This document shows positions 28,404-38,400 of a DNA stretch of 64,000 bases, one piece after another. The position numbers were made by a program, and so were the translations under genes. A model generated the notes under the pieces. It worked only from the letters and a program-made list of their open reading frames with translations, had not been told where the DNA came from and made no database searches. The DNA is from an uncultured Aquimarina sp. (GTDB taxonomy: Bacteria; Bacteroidota; Bacteroidia; Flavobacteriales; Flavobacteriaceae): contig NZ_CANMQT010000001.1 of assembly GCF_947500065.1 (NCBI RefSeq), positions 248,001-312,000 of the forward strand, given 5' to 3'. How positions within the stretch are numbered: the stretch's first letter is position 1; every line of letters begins with the position of its first letter.

Positions 28404-28733
28404 AACAACATACTATTAGTACTAAACTCGATTTTTTCAAAAGAAATTATTGATAAATAATTAATCTATAAAAGGGGCTATTTAGAAAGTTATTAATTCT
28501 GTTTTTCTGATTTATTTCGAGATCTCCCTGATAGTGTCTAATGATAAAGAGAAACTAGACTTAATTGTTTGACATAAACTTAACTTTCTAAATAGCATCT
28601 TCCATATGTCCATATGTATCTGGATTACTAATCAATCTTATTTATAAATAATAAACAGTCTAACTTTTTGGAGAAAGGATAATGAATTGTTAAGGAAGTA
28701 TACAAGATGGATTCATACAGCTACATATCCTAG
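28404..28733. other. Gene-free gap holding a MITE-like inverted repeat
   Basis: No gene is visible. The main structure is the long-spaced inverted repeat at 28477-28596. Confidence 0.5.
28477..28596. repeat. MITE-like element with 16-bp perfect terminal inverted repeats
   Basis: GCTATTTAGAAAGTTA at 28477-28492 and its exact reverse complement at 28581-28596 enclose 88 bp with no reading frame. Size and terminal repeats suit a non-autonomous transposon remnant. No target duplication is obvious. Confidence 0.4.
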
Positions 28734-28814
28734 GGAGAACAAAACATAACGAAACTTACTTTAATTAAAAATTTAATAGGATTAGACAAGACTAAGGCAG
28801 ATGAGCTTAGTGGA

Positions 28815-29231
28815 ATGTTAAATCAACTTTTAGCAGACTATCAAGTTTTTTACCAAAATTTAAGAGGACTTCATTGGAATATCAAAGGAAAAGAATTCTT
28901 TGAATTACATCTGAAATTTGAAGAGTTCTATGATGACGCAGTAATTAAAATTGATGAAATTGCCGAAAGAATTTTAACCCTTGAGGCTGAACCTTTGCAT
29001 ACATTTTCTGACTATCTCAATAATTCCAAAATAAAAGAAGAAAAAGGTGTAGCTAACGGAATTAAAGGAGTCAAAATAATCATGAAAAACTTCTCAGCCA
29101 TAATCATTCTTGAAAGAGAGATTTTAAATCTTGCGGGAGATGCTGAAGACGAAGGAACCATGAGTTTAATGAGTGATTACATATCGCAAACAGAAAAAAT
29201 ATTATGGATGCTTAGCTCCTACTTACATTAA
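28815..29231 (+). CDS. Dps-like ferritin (DNA-protection during starvation), start uncertain
   Basis: 138 residues from the only ATG. The core matches Dps/ferritin-like proteins: YQNLRGLHWNIKG holds the ferroxidase His, with FEEFYDDAVIKIDEIAERI and the late GDAEDEGTMSLMSDYI. The same frame is open upstream to 28734 and encodes a plausible Dps N-terminus (LIKNLIGLDKTKADELSG) without ATG, GTG or TTG. An ATA at 28746 or ATT at 28764 would give 161 or 155 residues, the usual family length. It likely oxidises and stores iron. Either a rare start codon or loss of the start is possible. Confidence 0.75.
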   Translation: MLNQLLADYQVFYQNLRGLHWNIKGKEFFELHLKFEEFYDDAVIKIDEIAERILTLEAEPLHTFSDYLNNSKIKEEKGVANGIKGVKIIMKNFSAIIILEREILNLAGDAEDEGTMSLMSDYISQTEKILWMLSSYLH

Positions 29232-29489
29232 CAAAACAACTAATGGTAATAAGTTGTATTGATAATAAAGAAGGAATGTTATAAAAAGAGAATCCTATGA
29301 ATATATACTAAGCACAAAAACAAATTTTTGAGTTCTGTTGTATTACCTATTGATATTGTATAGAGAGGTAAAACTAATAACAAAAAGAGATCAAACCAAA
29401 CACCCTAAAGTTAGTAGACTTAAAACATGTTGTTCTTTAATTGCTTAATTTAAAGAAAGCAAACGAAAAAAATAAAAGTATATTTATTA

Positions 29490-30311
29490 ATGAAACAGAA
29501 TAAAAAATTACCAGATAATGATTTAAAATATTTGACTTTTAGTCAAGAGGAAATTAAAATATTAGATCATCAGCATTATTGTTTCATATATTTCGAGGAA
29601 GCTCCTTGTAATCTTTTTATTAATTTTAAAGAGGAAAAAAACACACCAAACACACTTCTTTTTTTAAACCCAGGAGAAGTACTATTCTCAAATGCAAAAA
29701 CATGTTCTAAAGTTCATGTTATAGCATTTAGAGGAAGTTATTTCACATCTAGTTTAGAAGTAATAGCAAGTAGATTTAGCACTAAGTTTTTCAATAATTA
29801 CTTCGAAGTTGCTAAGATAGAATTTAAGAAAAATAAAATTTCCATTATTGAAGATATTTTTAAATACCTTGAGGCAGAAAAAGATAGCACAAAACATCAA
29901 TTAAAAAGTTTCAAAGGTGCTATAGATACTTTAATAATTGAATCATTAAATACGAAAACATCGGTCGGATATAAATATTTGATAAAATTCAATAACCTAT
30001 TAAATATTGAACACGCCGTTAATCACAAAGTATCAGATTATGCTAAACAGTTGAACCTAAAATCAAAACAATTTTTAATCTATTTGAATGAAATAGATGC
30101 ACAGAATCCTAAAGAAATTATTTTAAAAAGACTTTTGCTCGAGTCACAAAAACTATTACTTTCTACTAATTTGAACTCAGCAGAAATTACATATAAAATA
30201 GGATTTAATGACCCTGCTTATTTTAGCAGGTTTTTTAAAAAACACACAGGAATAAGTCCTTTAAAATATAGAAGTAAATACAAAGACATCCTAGAAGAAT
30301 CTGATAATTGA
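29490..30311 (+). CDS. AraC-family transcriptional regulator
   Basis: 273 residues. The N-terminal cupin-like sensing domain (1-160) is divergent. The C-terminal AraC HTH pair (about 175-265) includes VSDYAKQLNLKSKQFLIYLN and AEITYKIGFNDPAYFSRFFKKHTGISPLKYR, the family signature. The duplicated blocks at 27626 and 30337 flank it and are candidate binding sites. Confidence 0.88.
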   Translation: MKQNKKLPDNDLKYLTFSQEEIKILDHQHYCFIYFEEAPCNLFINFKEEKNTPNTLLFLNPGEVLFSNAKTCSKVHVIAFRGSYFTSSLEVIASRFSTKFFNNYFEVAKIEFKKNKISIIEDIFKYLEAEKDSTKHQLKSFKGAIDTLIIESLNTKTSVGYKYLIKFNNLLNIEHAVNHKVSDYAKQLNLKSKQFLIYLNEIDAQNPKEIILKRLLLESQKLLLSTNLNSAEITYKIGFNDPAYFSRFFKKHTGISPLKYRSKYKDILEESDN

Positions 30312-30336
30312 ACTTCAAGACTAAAAAGAAAAACAC

Positions 30337-30378
30337 ACCATCTTTTATGACCTATTAAAAATAGTTTTGCTTTAAATA
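30337..30378 (+). repeat. ~42-bp block, copy 2
   Basis: ACCATCTTTTATGACCTATT followed by AAAAATAGTTTTG. Same orientation as copy 1 at 27626, 26 bp after the AraC stop and 221 bp before the next gene. Confidence 0.5.
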
Positions 30379-30598
30379 ATTAATAGAAAAGATATTTATC
30401 GTAAAATAAATTTTATTAAGATTAGTGTTTTGTCAGATACACAGTATCCTTAAATTCTATTGCATTAATAATTAATACTGAGCAAGAAGATAAATTATTG
30501 ACTTGGGATAATAAATTTAGGGTATTCATGAATCTTTAATAATGGGTTTCTTATTCTATTCATGAACATCTTTAATTAACTATTTTCAGATTTATAAA

Positions 30599-31117
30599 AT
30601 GAAAAAAAATAAAATAAAATATTCTAATATAATTATCCGCTTCATATTAACGTTACTCATTACTTTTGCCTGTTCAGGACAAGAATTGGAACATTATAAC
30701 GACCGGGAATCAAATCAAAAAAATCCTGGGTTTGAGTTAATAATTTCAGGAATTGTAATTGAAAACCCCGAAGCGGATCACTCTGATCCCTCAACGGAAA
30801 TACATTTTACATATTGGGTTAGTCATTATTGGGCATTTGGTGTAGGATATTCATTTGTTTTTGAAGATAAAGGAAGGATTGGACATGAGGTTACAACATT
30901 AGTAAGTCATAAACCTTGGCCGATACTAACATTAAATGCAGGTCCAAGTTTTGCGCTTCCCAATTCCGAACAAGATTTAGAGGTAGCAGCCTATTTTGAA
31001 GGGGAATTGAATATTAAAATTGGAAAAAAAGGTTTTCACACAGGACCTGTTATTGGAACTTTAATTGGAGAGGAGTTTCGATACTTCGGAGGGATTCATA
31101 TGGGGTATGAATTCTAA
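30599..31117 (+). CDS. Hypothetical exported protein, small beta-barrel-like
   Basis: 172 residues. A signal-like N-terminus (about 1-29) ending FACSGQ could be a lipobox. The mature part alternates aromatic strands and ends in Phe (FRYFGGIHMGYEF), like small outer-membrane barrels. No family recognised. Confidence 0.55.
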   Translation: MKKNKIKYSNIIIRFILTLLITFACSGQELEHYNDRESNQKNPGFELIISGIVIENPEADHSDPSTEIHFTYWVSHYWAFGVGYSFVFEDKGRIGHEVTTLVSHKPWPILTLNAGPSFALPNSEQDLEVAAYFEGELNIKIGKKGFHTGPVIGTLIGEEFRYFGGIHMGYEF

Positions 31118-31313
31118 TTATTTTAATTTTCATGATTATATACTATAAATAATTAAATCACTATCAAATTAGTAGAAAAACATAAATTTGTAACCATAAT
31201 AGAGTCGCAACTCACTAAAGTTCGATAAACCTATTATTAACTGATACAGAAAAGTGGGGCAACATCTTCGATGTTATCCATATGTCGATTACTGCTTATC
31301 TAACACAAACTGA

Positions 31314-31694
31314 ATGGAACTAGATTACATAGAAAACATAAATGAATTTGGAGAAAACGTTGTTAGATTATATAATTTTGATAGACATCAAGTTATTAAG
31401 TTTAGTGAATTAATTAAAGATACCATTGTAAATAGAAAGCAGCGACTGGATCTATCCCAAGTTGATTTTATCGAAAACCGTAATTGTAATTTGATCCTTG
31501 GACTGTTTAAAACTGATGAAGGGATACTTAGTAGTGATAATATAACTTTTTATTGTGCTCTAACACTGGAAAGTTATGCTAATATATTAAAACTTCTAGA
31601 GCCATTCTGTGAGAAAGAAACTAAAGGCTATCAGTATTTATACGATATTGATAATCCAACTGATTTTTTATTTTCTCCTGCTGGTACTTGGTAA
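31314..31694 (+). CDS. Hypothetical protein
   Basis: 126 residues, soluble, no signal peptide. It has an alpha/beta pattern (QRLDLSQVDFIENRNCNLIL, then ILSSDNITFYCALTLESY) but I do not recognise the family. It lies in a loosely packed stretch with the next small gene. Confidence 0.55.
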   Translation: MELDYIENINEFGENVVRLYNFDRHQVIKFSELIKDTIVNRKQRLDLSQVDFIENRNCNLILGLFKTDEGILSSDNITFYCALTLESYANILKLLEPFCEKETKGYQYLYDIDNPTDFLFSPAGTW

Positions 31695-31848
31695 GTAACT
31701 TCATCCCATTTGAATATTCTTACGCTAATCAAGTTTAAATGAAGAATGATTCAATTTCTTTTGTTAGTCGCCTTTAAAACGAATAATGATGTAAGTATTA
31801 TACATCCTCTCCTCAAATCTAGTACATTGCATTCATAAACGTATTATT

Positions 31849-32073
31849 ATGAAATTAAACTTATTGTCTTGTGATGCTCAGAGACCAGATAAAAGGGCAA
31901 TAGCCAAATGTATTATAGAGATTTCAATCAATATGGACCAATCTTTATCAAATGAACTTACGGATATACTTTTAGAAGGAGACGCTGTAGATATTGAGAT
32001 AGCAGATAAAAATTCTGGTTCTGCCTTAAGAGCTTTACGAAAACTAAGTATTGATTACGAAATTATAGAATGA
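31849..32073 (+). CDS. Small hypothetical protein
   Basis: 74 residues, acidic, with a beta-alpha-beta look (EGDAVDIEIADKNSGSALRA then LRKLSIDYEIIE). No family recognised. It is the last chromosomal gene before the tRNA-Leu fragment. Confidence 0.5.
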   Translation: MKLNLLSCDAQRPDKRAIAKCIIEISINMDQSLSNELTDILLEGDAVDIEIADKNSGSALRALRKLSIDYEIIE

Positions 32074-32205
32074 ACCAAACCTCCTATTAAAAATGATACT
32101 TAATGGTTCTATTAACTAATAACAATAAAATAAGGTATTGCAACTTTGTTGATACGATTAGAAGACCAAATACTTTCTGCAGATAAGACAAGAAACATCT
32201 AAAAA

Positions 32206-32246
32206 CAAAAAAAAGCCTTCAAAATCAAAAGATTAAGAAGGCTTTA
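32206..32246 (-). terminator. Terminator of the (interrupted) tRNA-Leu gene
   Basis: Minus strand: AAAGCCTTC, 17-nt loop, GAAGGCTTTTTTTT. It begins a few bases after the tRNA 3' end, as expected for the native tRNA terminator. Confidence 0.75.
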
Positions 32247-32248
32247 AG

Positions 32249-32305
32249 TACTCGGGACGGGACTTGAACCCGTACGTCCTAATGGACATTGGATTTTAAG
32301 TCCAA
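32249..32305 (-). other. 3' fragment of tRNA-Leu(UAA): attachment site
   Basis: The minus strand holds the anticodon arm TTGGACTTAAAATCCAA (anticodon TAA), variable arm, T arm (ACGGG-TTCAAGT-CCCGT) and acceptor 3' strand CCCGAGT plus A. The D arm and the 5' acceptor strand are absent. A 3' fragment with the native terminator next to an integrase gene is the usual chromosomal-side att copy. By orientation, the inserted element lies at higher coordinates and the rebuilt intact tRNA should be at its far end. Confidence 0.8.
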
Positions 32306-32417
32306 GTTTTTACATGCTTAAAAAAACCTAAAAACGCCATAACATCCGATTAATATTAATAAAATCAACACTTACCAAACATTTATAAAATCGTAAAAAA
32401 CCAATAAAAACCACAAA

Positions 32418-32439
32418 ATGTTGAAACTATGTTGAAACT
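32418..32439. repeat. Two tandem ATGTTGAAACT repeats before the integrase
   Basis: Perfect 11-bp direct repeats, about one helical turn, at 32418-32428 and 32429-32439, between att and integrase. Good candidates for integrase arm or excisionase sites. Confidence 0.5.
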
Positions 32440-32447
32440 AGATTGAT

Positions 32448-32455
32448 TATATTTG
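32448..32455 (+). promoter_or_regulatory. Integrase promoter -7 element
   Basis: TATATTTG (TAnnTTTG type) lies 23 bp before the integrase ATG, immediately after the tandem repeats, which would let a protein bound there block transcription. Confidence 0.5.
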
Positions 32456-32478
32456 CAGTCTAAAAGCAAAATATCGGT

Positions 32479-33708
32479 ATGGCGACTACCAAATTAATGT
32501 TATATAAAGGCAAGAAAAAAGAGGATGGAACTTACCTCCTATCTCTTAGAATTACACATAGTAGAAAAGCTAGTTATCTATTCTTTGATTGGTTGGCAGA
32601 AAAACATTGGGATGACAATCAAATGCGTGTAAAAAAATCACATCCTAATTCACAACGTTTAAATCATCGTATCATACAAAAGCTTGCAGAAGCTAATGAT
32701 CTTATCCTAGAATTTGAAACCAAACGAAAATCATTCACTGCTGCAGATATTGTTAATGGACTTAAAGATGGAAGAAAAGACAGCTCATTTTTTAAACTAG
32801 CGGAACAATACATCACCGAACTTAATGCACAAGGAAAATTCAATAGAGCAAACCCAGATGGGAGTAGAATAAAACTATTTAGAGAGTTTCTTAAAGATTC
32901 AGACATCCAATTTCATGAAATCGATACTGCGCTTTTAAAACGTTTTAAAACCTACATATTGACCAAAACTAATCAGCGCGGAAAGACATCCGCAGAACGA
33001 TCAGTAATGAATACATTTGTAGTCATAAGAACCTTGTTTAACCGAGCAATTACTGAAGACAGAGCTGATCAAAAAGATTATCCTTTTGGAAAAAACAGAA
33101 TCCATATCAAGTTTCCCGAAACTGTAAAAGTAGGACTAGATGAAAAGGAGATTTCTGATATTGAATCATTAGAGTTAGAACACTACTCTCCTATTTGGCA
33201 TACCCGTAATGTTTTTCTATTCTCATTTTACCTGGCTGGTATTAGAATTTCTGATGTATTGAATGTTCGATGGTCCGATATTCAGGATGATCGTATTATA
33301 TATCGAATGAACAAGAACAATAAAGTAGATTCTTTAAAATTATCCGATAAAGTTAAGTCAATACTCAATTACTACCATCACGACAAAAAGAGCAAACATG
33401 ATTACATTTTTCCTGAGCTAAAAAAAGCAAACCAAAAAGACCCAAAAGACATCAACGCCAAGGTTAAAACCGCTGTCAAAAAGTTTAATAAGTATCTGAA
33501 AGAAATTGCAAGACAAGCAGAAATTGACAAAAAGGTAACTACCCACATTGCAAGACATTCTTTCGGAAATATAGCAGGTGATAAGATATCCCCACAGATG
33601 TTACAAAAACTATATAGGCATTCTCACTTAACCACCACAATTGGGTATCAAGGTAATTTTATTCATAAGGATACGGATGAAGCATTGGATAGCGTGATTA
33701 ATTTTTAG
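32479..33708 (+). CDS. Tyrosine-type site-specific integrase
   Basis: 409 residues. An N-terminal arm-binding domain (1-90) and SAM-like core-binding domain (about 100-205) precede the catalytic domain. Arg is in FYLAGIRISDVLN, the box II His-Arg in TTHIARHSFGN, a second His in LYRHSHLTTT, and the nucleophile Tyr in IGYQGNF. Typical of Bacteroidota phage and island integrases. Located 170 bp from the tRNA-Leu att fragment and reading into the element, so it should catalyse its integration and excision. Confidence 0.93.
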   Translation: MATTKLMLYKGKKKEDGTYLLSLRITHSRKASYLFFDWLAEKHWDDNQMRVKKSHPNSQRLNHRIIQKLAEANDLILEFETKRKSFTAADIVNGLKDGRKDSSFFKLAEQYITELNAQGKFNRANPDGSRIKLFREFLKDSDIQFHEIDTALLKRFKTYILTKTNQRGKTSAERSVMNTFVVIRTLFNRAITEDRADQKDYPFGKNRIHIKFPETVKVGLDEKEISDIESLELEHYSPIWHTRNVFLFSFYLAGIRISDVLNVRWSDIQDDRIIYRMNKNNKVDSLKLSDKVKSILNYYHHDKKSKHDYIFPELKKANQKDPKDINAKVKTAVKKFNKYLKEIARQAEIDKKVTTHIARHSFGNIAGDKISPQMLQKLYRHSHLTTTIGYQGNFIHKDTDEALDSVINF

Positions 33709-33743
33709 GTTCTAAGTGAATAAATAATCGTAAGCTGCATACA

Positions 33744-33938
33744 ATAAGTAAAGAACTAAATCTTGAAACAAAACTTACTATTTATTTACCCAGATATACA
33801 TTTGTCACCGCTGGATTACTCAAAGGAATATCTAAAGTGCAGGTATGAGATATGCTAGGGCATACTAATTAATATACTAGGAAAGCTTATTTTGAAAATG
33901 AAATTTTGAATAAAGATGCGTATAAGATTTTCAGCTAA
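33744..33938 (+). pseudogene. Decayed C-terminal remnant of a second tyrosine integrase
   Basis: One frame reads LETKLTIYLPRYTFVTAGLL, then KGISKVQV, stop, DMLGHTN, stop, YTRKAYFENEILNKDAYKIF. This is the box II to Tyr region of a tyrosine recombinase with two in-frame stops and an H/R-box change (LPRYTF instead of ARHTF). No N-terminal part is visible. Confidence 0.7.
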
Positions 33939-34533
33939 GCTGATATAGAATTTAAAATTAACTATTTACATCTCTAATTACACTCTTTTTTTTAAATATT
34001 CCTTTGGATAAAACGTTTTCAAAGATGTTTCACAAATCTTAAATTCATTCTTCTTAAACCTTAAGATTAACTACTAAATAGATTTTACTATCAAGAATAT
34101 TACCACTGCAGTATGTTTTTTAAGAAATTCGTTTTAGAGAGGATTAATTTCAGCCTTCAATATTTACTCGGAATTTATAAATAACGACATATTCCCTTTG
34201 TTTAAAAGCAATTCTCCCCTCATATTTGCCTCGATCAAAACTTATTTTAAAATATCTTGATCAGGTGAATAGCTAAAAAAAAATACAAATCTCTTTAATG
34301 ACGTGAACAATCTAAATATACGACTAATAGACGTCCAAATAGTTTTCACGTTTATTTTATAAATATCTGACAGGTCTAAGTAACTCATAAAAAAACATTC
34401 TACTGCAACTACGGATTCAGAGGTATTATAAACTGTATTTCTGTATTCGGAAAGGATATTTTTATGCCTAGTTTGAAAAGGAATTAAAATGTTTTTGAAA
34501 ATCTAAAAGAAAGCAAATAAGAAAAAATCAATA
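33939..34533. other. Gap without gene
   Basis: 595 bp, AT-rich. I find no intact frame or RNA gene. Together with the integrase remnant it looks like decayed mobile DNA. Confidence 0.5.
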
Positions 34534-35124
34534 ATGAAATCAAATCAAAATCAAAAAACAGTCGATGGAATTATATCAGGAGATAGTAAAACGTTAAAAA
34601 ACTTCTACAAAAACAATCTGCCATTTATAACGAAACATATAATGGAATATGGAGGAACAGAAGATGATGTAAAAGATGTTTTTCAAGATGCATTCATAGT
34701 AGTATACTGCAAATTATGCAATAGAGAATTAAGACTCAATGCTACTATTGACGCTTATTTTCAAGGAGTTTGCAAAAATATATGGAGAAATCAGCTGCGT
34801 AAACATCAGGCTGTTTTAGGCTATCAATGGATTGTAGACACTAAAGATAATCAGGAATCTTGTATAATAGAAAATATAATACAACAGGAACAACAAAACC
34901 TTTATAAAAAACATCTTTCTAGACTCAATGTATCGAGGAGGTACCTGCTATCATTGTTTTTTGATGGAAAAAACATAGAAGAGGTTGTAAAGTTGACAGG
35001 GTATACACCAGGGTACATACGCAAAAAGAAATGTGAATCCAAAAAGATGTTGATACAAAGGATCGCTCAGGACCCCCTCTTTTCCGAGTTACAACAAAGC
35101 CCATCAAAAGTCATATGGAATTAA
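34534..35124 (+). CDS. ECF sigma factor without adjacent anti-sigma
   Basis: 196 residues with ECF region 2 (NNLPFITKHIMEYGGTEDDV, KDVFQDAFIVVYCKL) and region 4 (RRYLLSLFFDGKNIEEVVKL, TGYTPGYIRKKKCESKKML). Same architecture as the factor at 18015-18587 but clearly diverged. No TPR or anti-sigma gene follows. Instead the two YD/RHS genes come next, preceded by a GGTAACATTT motif, so these may be its targets. Confidence 0.8.
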   Translation: MKSNQNQKTVDGIISGDSKTLKNFYKNNLPFITKHIMEYGGTEDDVKDVFQDAFIVVYCKLCNRELRLNATIDAYFQGVCKNIWRNQLRKHQAVLGYQWIVDTKDNQESCIIENIIQQEQQNLYKKHLSRLNVSRRYLLSLFFDGKNIEEVVKLTGYTPGYIRKKKCESKKMLIQRIAQDPLFSELQQSPSKVIWN

Positions 35125-35433
35125 AAAAATAAAAAATCAAGGTAACATTTGTAAGTCTCATGACACGTACTTATAGGAAAAGGAAATTTAAGTATCTGAA
35201 GAATAAAAAGTATAGAGTTATAAAATGTTAAACATCATCTTTTAAGGAATATGATTTGCATCGATTATATGCAGCTAATCTTATTATGGGATTTAGTAAC
35301 AAATGATCTAAGAAAGAAAAGATGGATTGTTAAAACAGGGAAAAACGTCTCTAGAGTTAACTAGATTTTCCTTTAGGTTCGAGACTGGAAAAATTGAATA
35401 AGGATATAAATTATTAATAAATCAATCACATAA
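35125..35433. promoter_or_regulatory. Leader region of the YD/RHS operon with GGTAACATTT motif
   Basis: 309 bp without a gene. GGTAACATTT at 35141-35150 shares 10 bp with the motifs at 18869 and 27208. The long distance to the ATG (284 bp) means a long leader if it is the promoter. Confidence 0.4.
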
Positions 35434-38400
35434 ATGAGTAAGATCAAACACACTTTTGTCTTTTTTTGGATTTGTATTTCTGCAGTTTCACAAACTGTAG
35501 AAAATCAAAGACCAGATGTCACTCCCACAGCTCCGGCAGCGTATGAGTTTTTAAAATACGGGGATATTCCCATGAATGAATATACGGGAAAAGCTACCAT
35601 TACAGTTCCAATACATACCATAGAAATGGATGGTATACAATTACCTCTGCAAATGAACTATACAACAGGAGGTATAAGAGTTACACAAGAAGCCAGTGTT
35701 GTTGGTTTAGGATGGGATTTCAACCTTCCTGCAATAGTACAAACAATTAAAGACAGAGATGATTATGGGTATTCTACAGCAATGCAAAAACTTCCTGATT
35801 TTACAGGTGGTACTGTATACCCTACAAGCGGTAATGATCATCCTGATATCACTCCTTCTAACTATGTAGGTATGCCCGCCACATCTGGATATTCTAATAT
35901 GGCACAATACTTTGTAGCTAGTGGAGACTTTATAGTTGCTAATGAACAATACAGTAATCAGTTTTATGATATGACATATACGTGGAATCACGATTCAGAG
36001 CCTGATATGTTTAGAGTTAATATAGAGGGAGAAGAATTGATAATGACCAATGATCGCACAAAACCTGTAAGTTCTAACCCTACACTATTGATTATAAATG
36101 GTAAGGATAACTATAAGGTAAATCTCATTACTTCTACAATAAACGGACATGTAAGGGTAACAGGTATTAAAATCACCACGCCCAGAGCGGACCAGTATTT
36201 ATTTGAAGTTGTAGATGTTATAGAAGGGAATGCAACTAGTTCAGGGCATTTAATACCGGGGACATCAGGAAGTAACTACATCTCCTCAAAGATTTATAGA
36301 TTAACTAGTATAATATCTAGAATTGGGAATGAAATACTTATAGATTATAACTCCACAGAGATTTGGGAAACTACAAAAAGGACTCAAAATTATTTCAGAC
36401 GAACTGGCACAACTAGTATCAGGAATTATATTAATAGTGGAGAAAAATCTGATGCCGTTGATTATGGTAGTCTTTCTTATTTTTCTAATAATACGATGAA
36501 TTCGTCTACAAGCAATTCATACCATAGTCAACATCAGAATTACAATTACTTCACAAAAATAACAACACCCAAAGAAGAAGTTCATTTTAATTATAGCGAT
36601 CGTTCTGATTATAACGGCATGAAAAAAATGGATGGTGTTATTATAAAAAATAAGCTACAACATTCTGTTGAGTCGTATTCTATGAACTATTCATATTCAG
36701 TAAGTAACAATGCTGATGGGAAAACTAATTATTTAAAACAACGTTTGATCCTTAATTCGGTTACAGAAGATGGTAAACCTCCGTATCAGTTTACTTATAA
36801 TGCTATTAAATTACCAACCAAAGACTCTTTTTCAATAGATTATTGGGGGTATTATAATAACCATAATAATACTTCATTAATTCCATCTATGGCAGCATTG
36901 GGATATCCACAATACACGGATAATAACCAGAACAATTTTGATGCAAATCTTACCTATTCCAAAGCACAGTCGCTAGAAAGGATTGAATATCCAACAGGAG
37001 GTTCTTCGGTATTTCTTTACGAACTTAATAGTTTTGATGATTATACATTTAGTAATCTTTCTACGATCAGTATAGGTCACGGATTAAGAATTGAGAGAGT
37101 GACAAATTATGAAAAAAGCAACAGTGTTGCTAGTGTTAGGAATTACAGTTATACTAATGGGAAGGCAATTTCTAAAAGAAAATTTCTAAATACTTATCCA
37201 GAAAAAGTACTTCGTAGGACAAATGAGACTAAAGTTTTTTCTACGCCAGTTTTAGAAGTTAAAATGGATGGATTTACTACGTCTAATGGATTCGGAGAAG
37301 GAGATTATATAGGATATGATAAAGTAACTATAACCAATAATGATGGTGGGTTAGGTAGAACGGAAAAATATTTTGTAAACGTTCCTAATACAATTTTTAA
37401 TGTAGATTATGGGAAAAGTTATCATCCTCAATATATTTCTGATCGTGCTGCTTTTAAAAATGGTACCATACTAAGAGAGAAAAACTTTGATGCTGATTCA
37501 AACGTAGTTTCCGAAGTTTTCTTTGACTATTTGATAAATACCTCTACTAAAGAACTTTATGGAGTAAACTTCAAATCGGTAGGAAATCACGTTAAACCAT
37601 TCTATCAAGGTATGATAAATAAAAGCCTAAATATGTTAACTAGCTACCCGATTTTTGCTAACAGTACATACTTAAAAAACAAGAGAGAAATTCTTTATAC
37701 ACCAACGGGGCAAACAGCAACCAAACAGCAATATACTTATGACACTAAAAATCGCATAACAAAGGAAGAGATTTATAATACAAAAGTAGGATCTAACGAT
37801 AAGATAACTAAAGAGTTTACCTATCCTGGAACATTATGGTCCAACAATTTTATTGGTATCCCTACAAGAGAAGTTGTTAAACGAAAAGGGCAGGTGATAT
37901 CAGACAAACATACAGTTTATAAAAAATATGCTAATCTTAGTAACGCTATTTTATTAGAGGACGTATGGAATTGTTCCAGATCAACATCAGACCCAAGTAC
38001 CTCTAATAATTGTATCAATACTTCTTTTAATAAATATGATAGTAGAGGTAATCTGTTGGAGTATCAAACCAATGAGGGTATCGTAACCAGTTTTATTTAT
38101 GGTTATCAGGATAATTATCCGATTGCTAAATTACAAAACATATCCTACAATAACATTAGTACTTCTGTCATCAATAATCTTAAAAACCTATCGAATCAGG
38201 ATAATGATAATTGTACCACTTTTAATTGTAAAGAACAAAATTTACGTATAGCATTACAGAACTTAAGAGCATCTTACAATAACACAAATGCATTTGTATC
38301 TACCTATACATTCGATCCTTTAGTTGGTGTAACTAGTATGACAGATCAAAGAGGGTATACGATGTATTATGAATATGATGAGTTTAACCGATTAGAAAAA

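Noticed and set aside
32249..32330. Functional tRNA-Leu gene
   Set aside because: The D arm and 5' acceptor strand are missing; only the 3' part from the anticodon arm remains.
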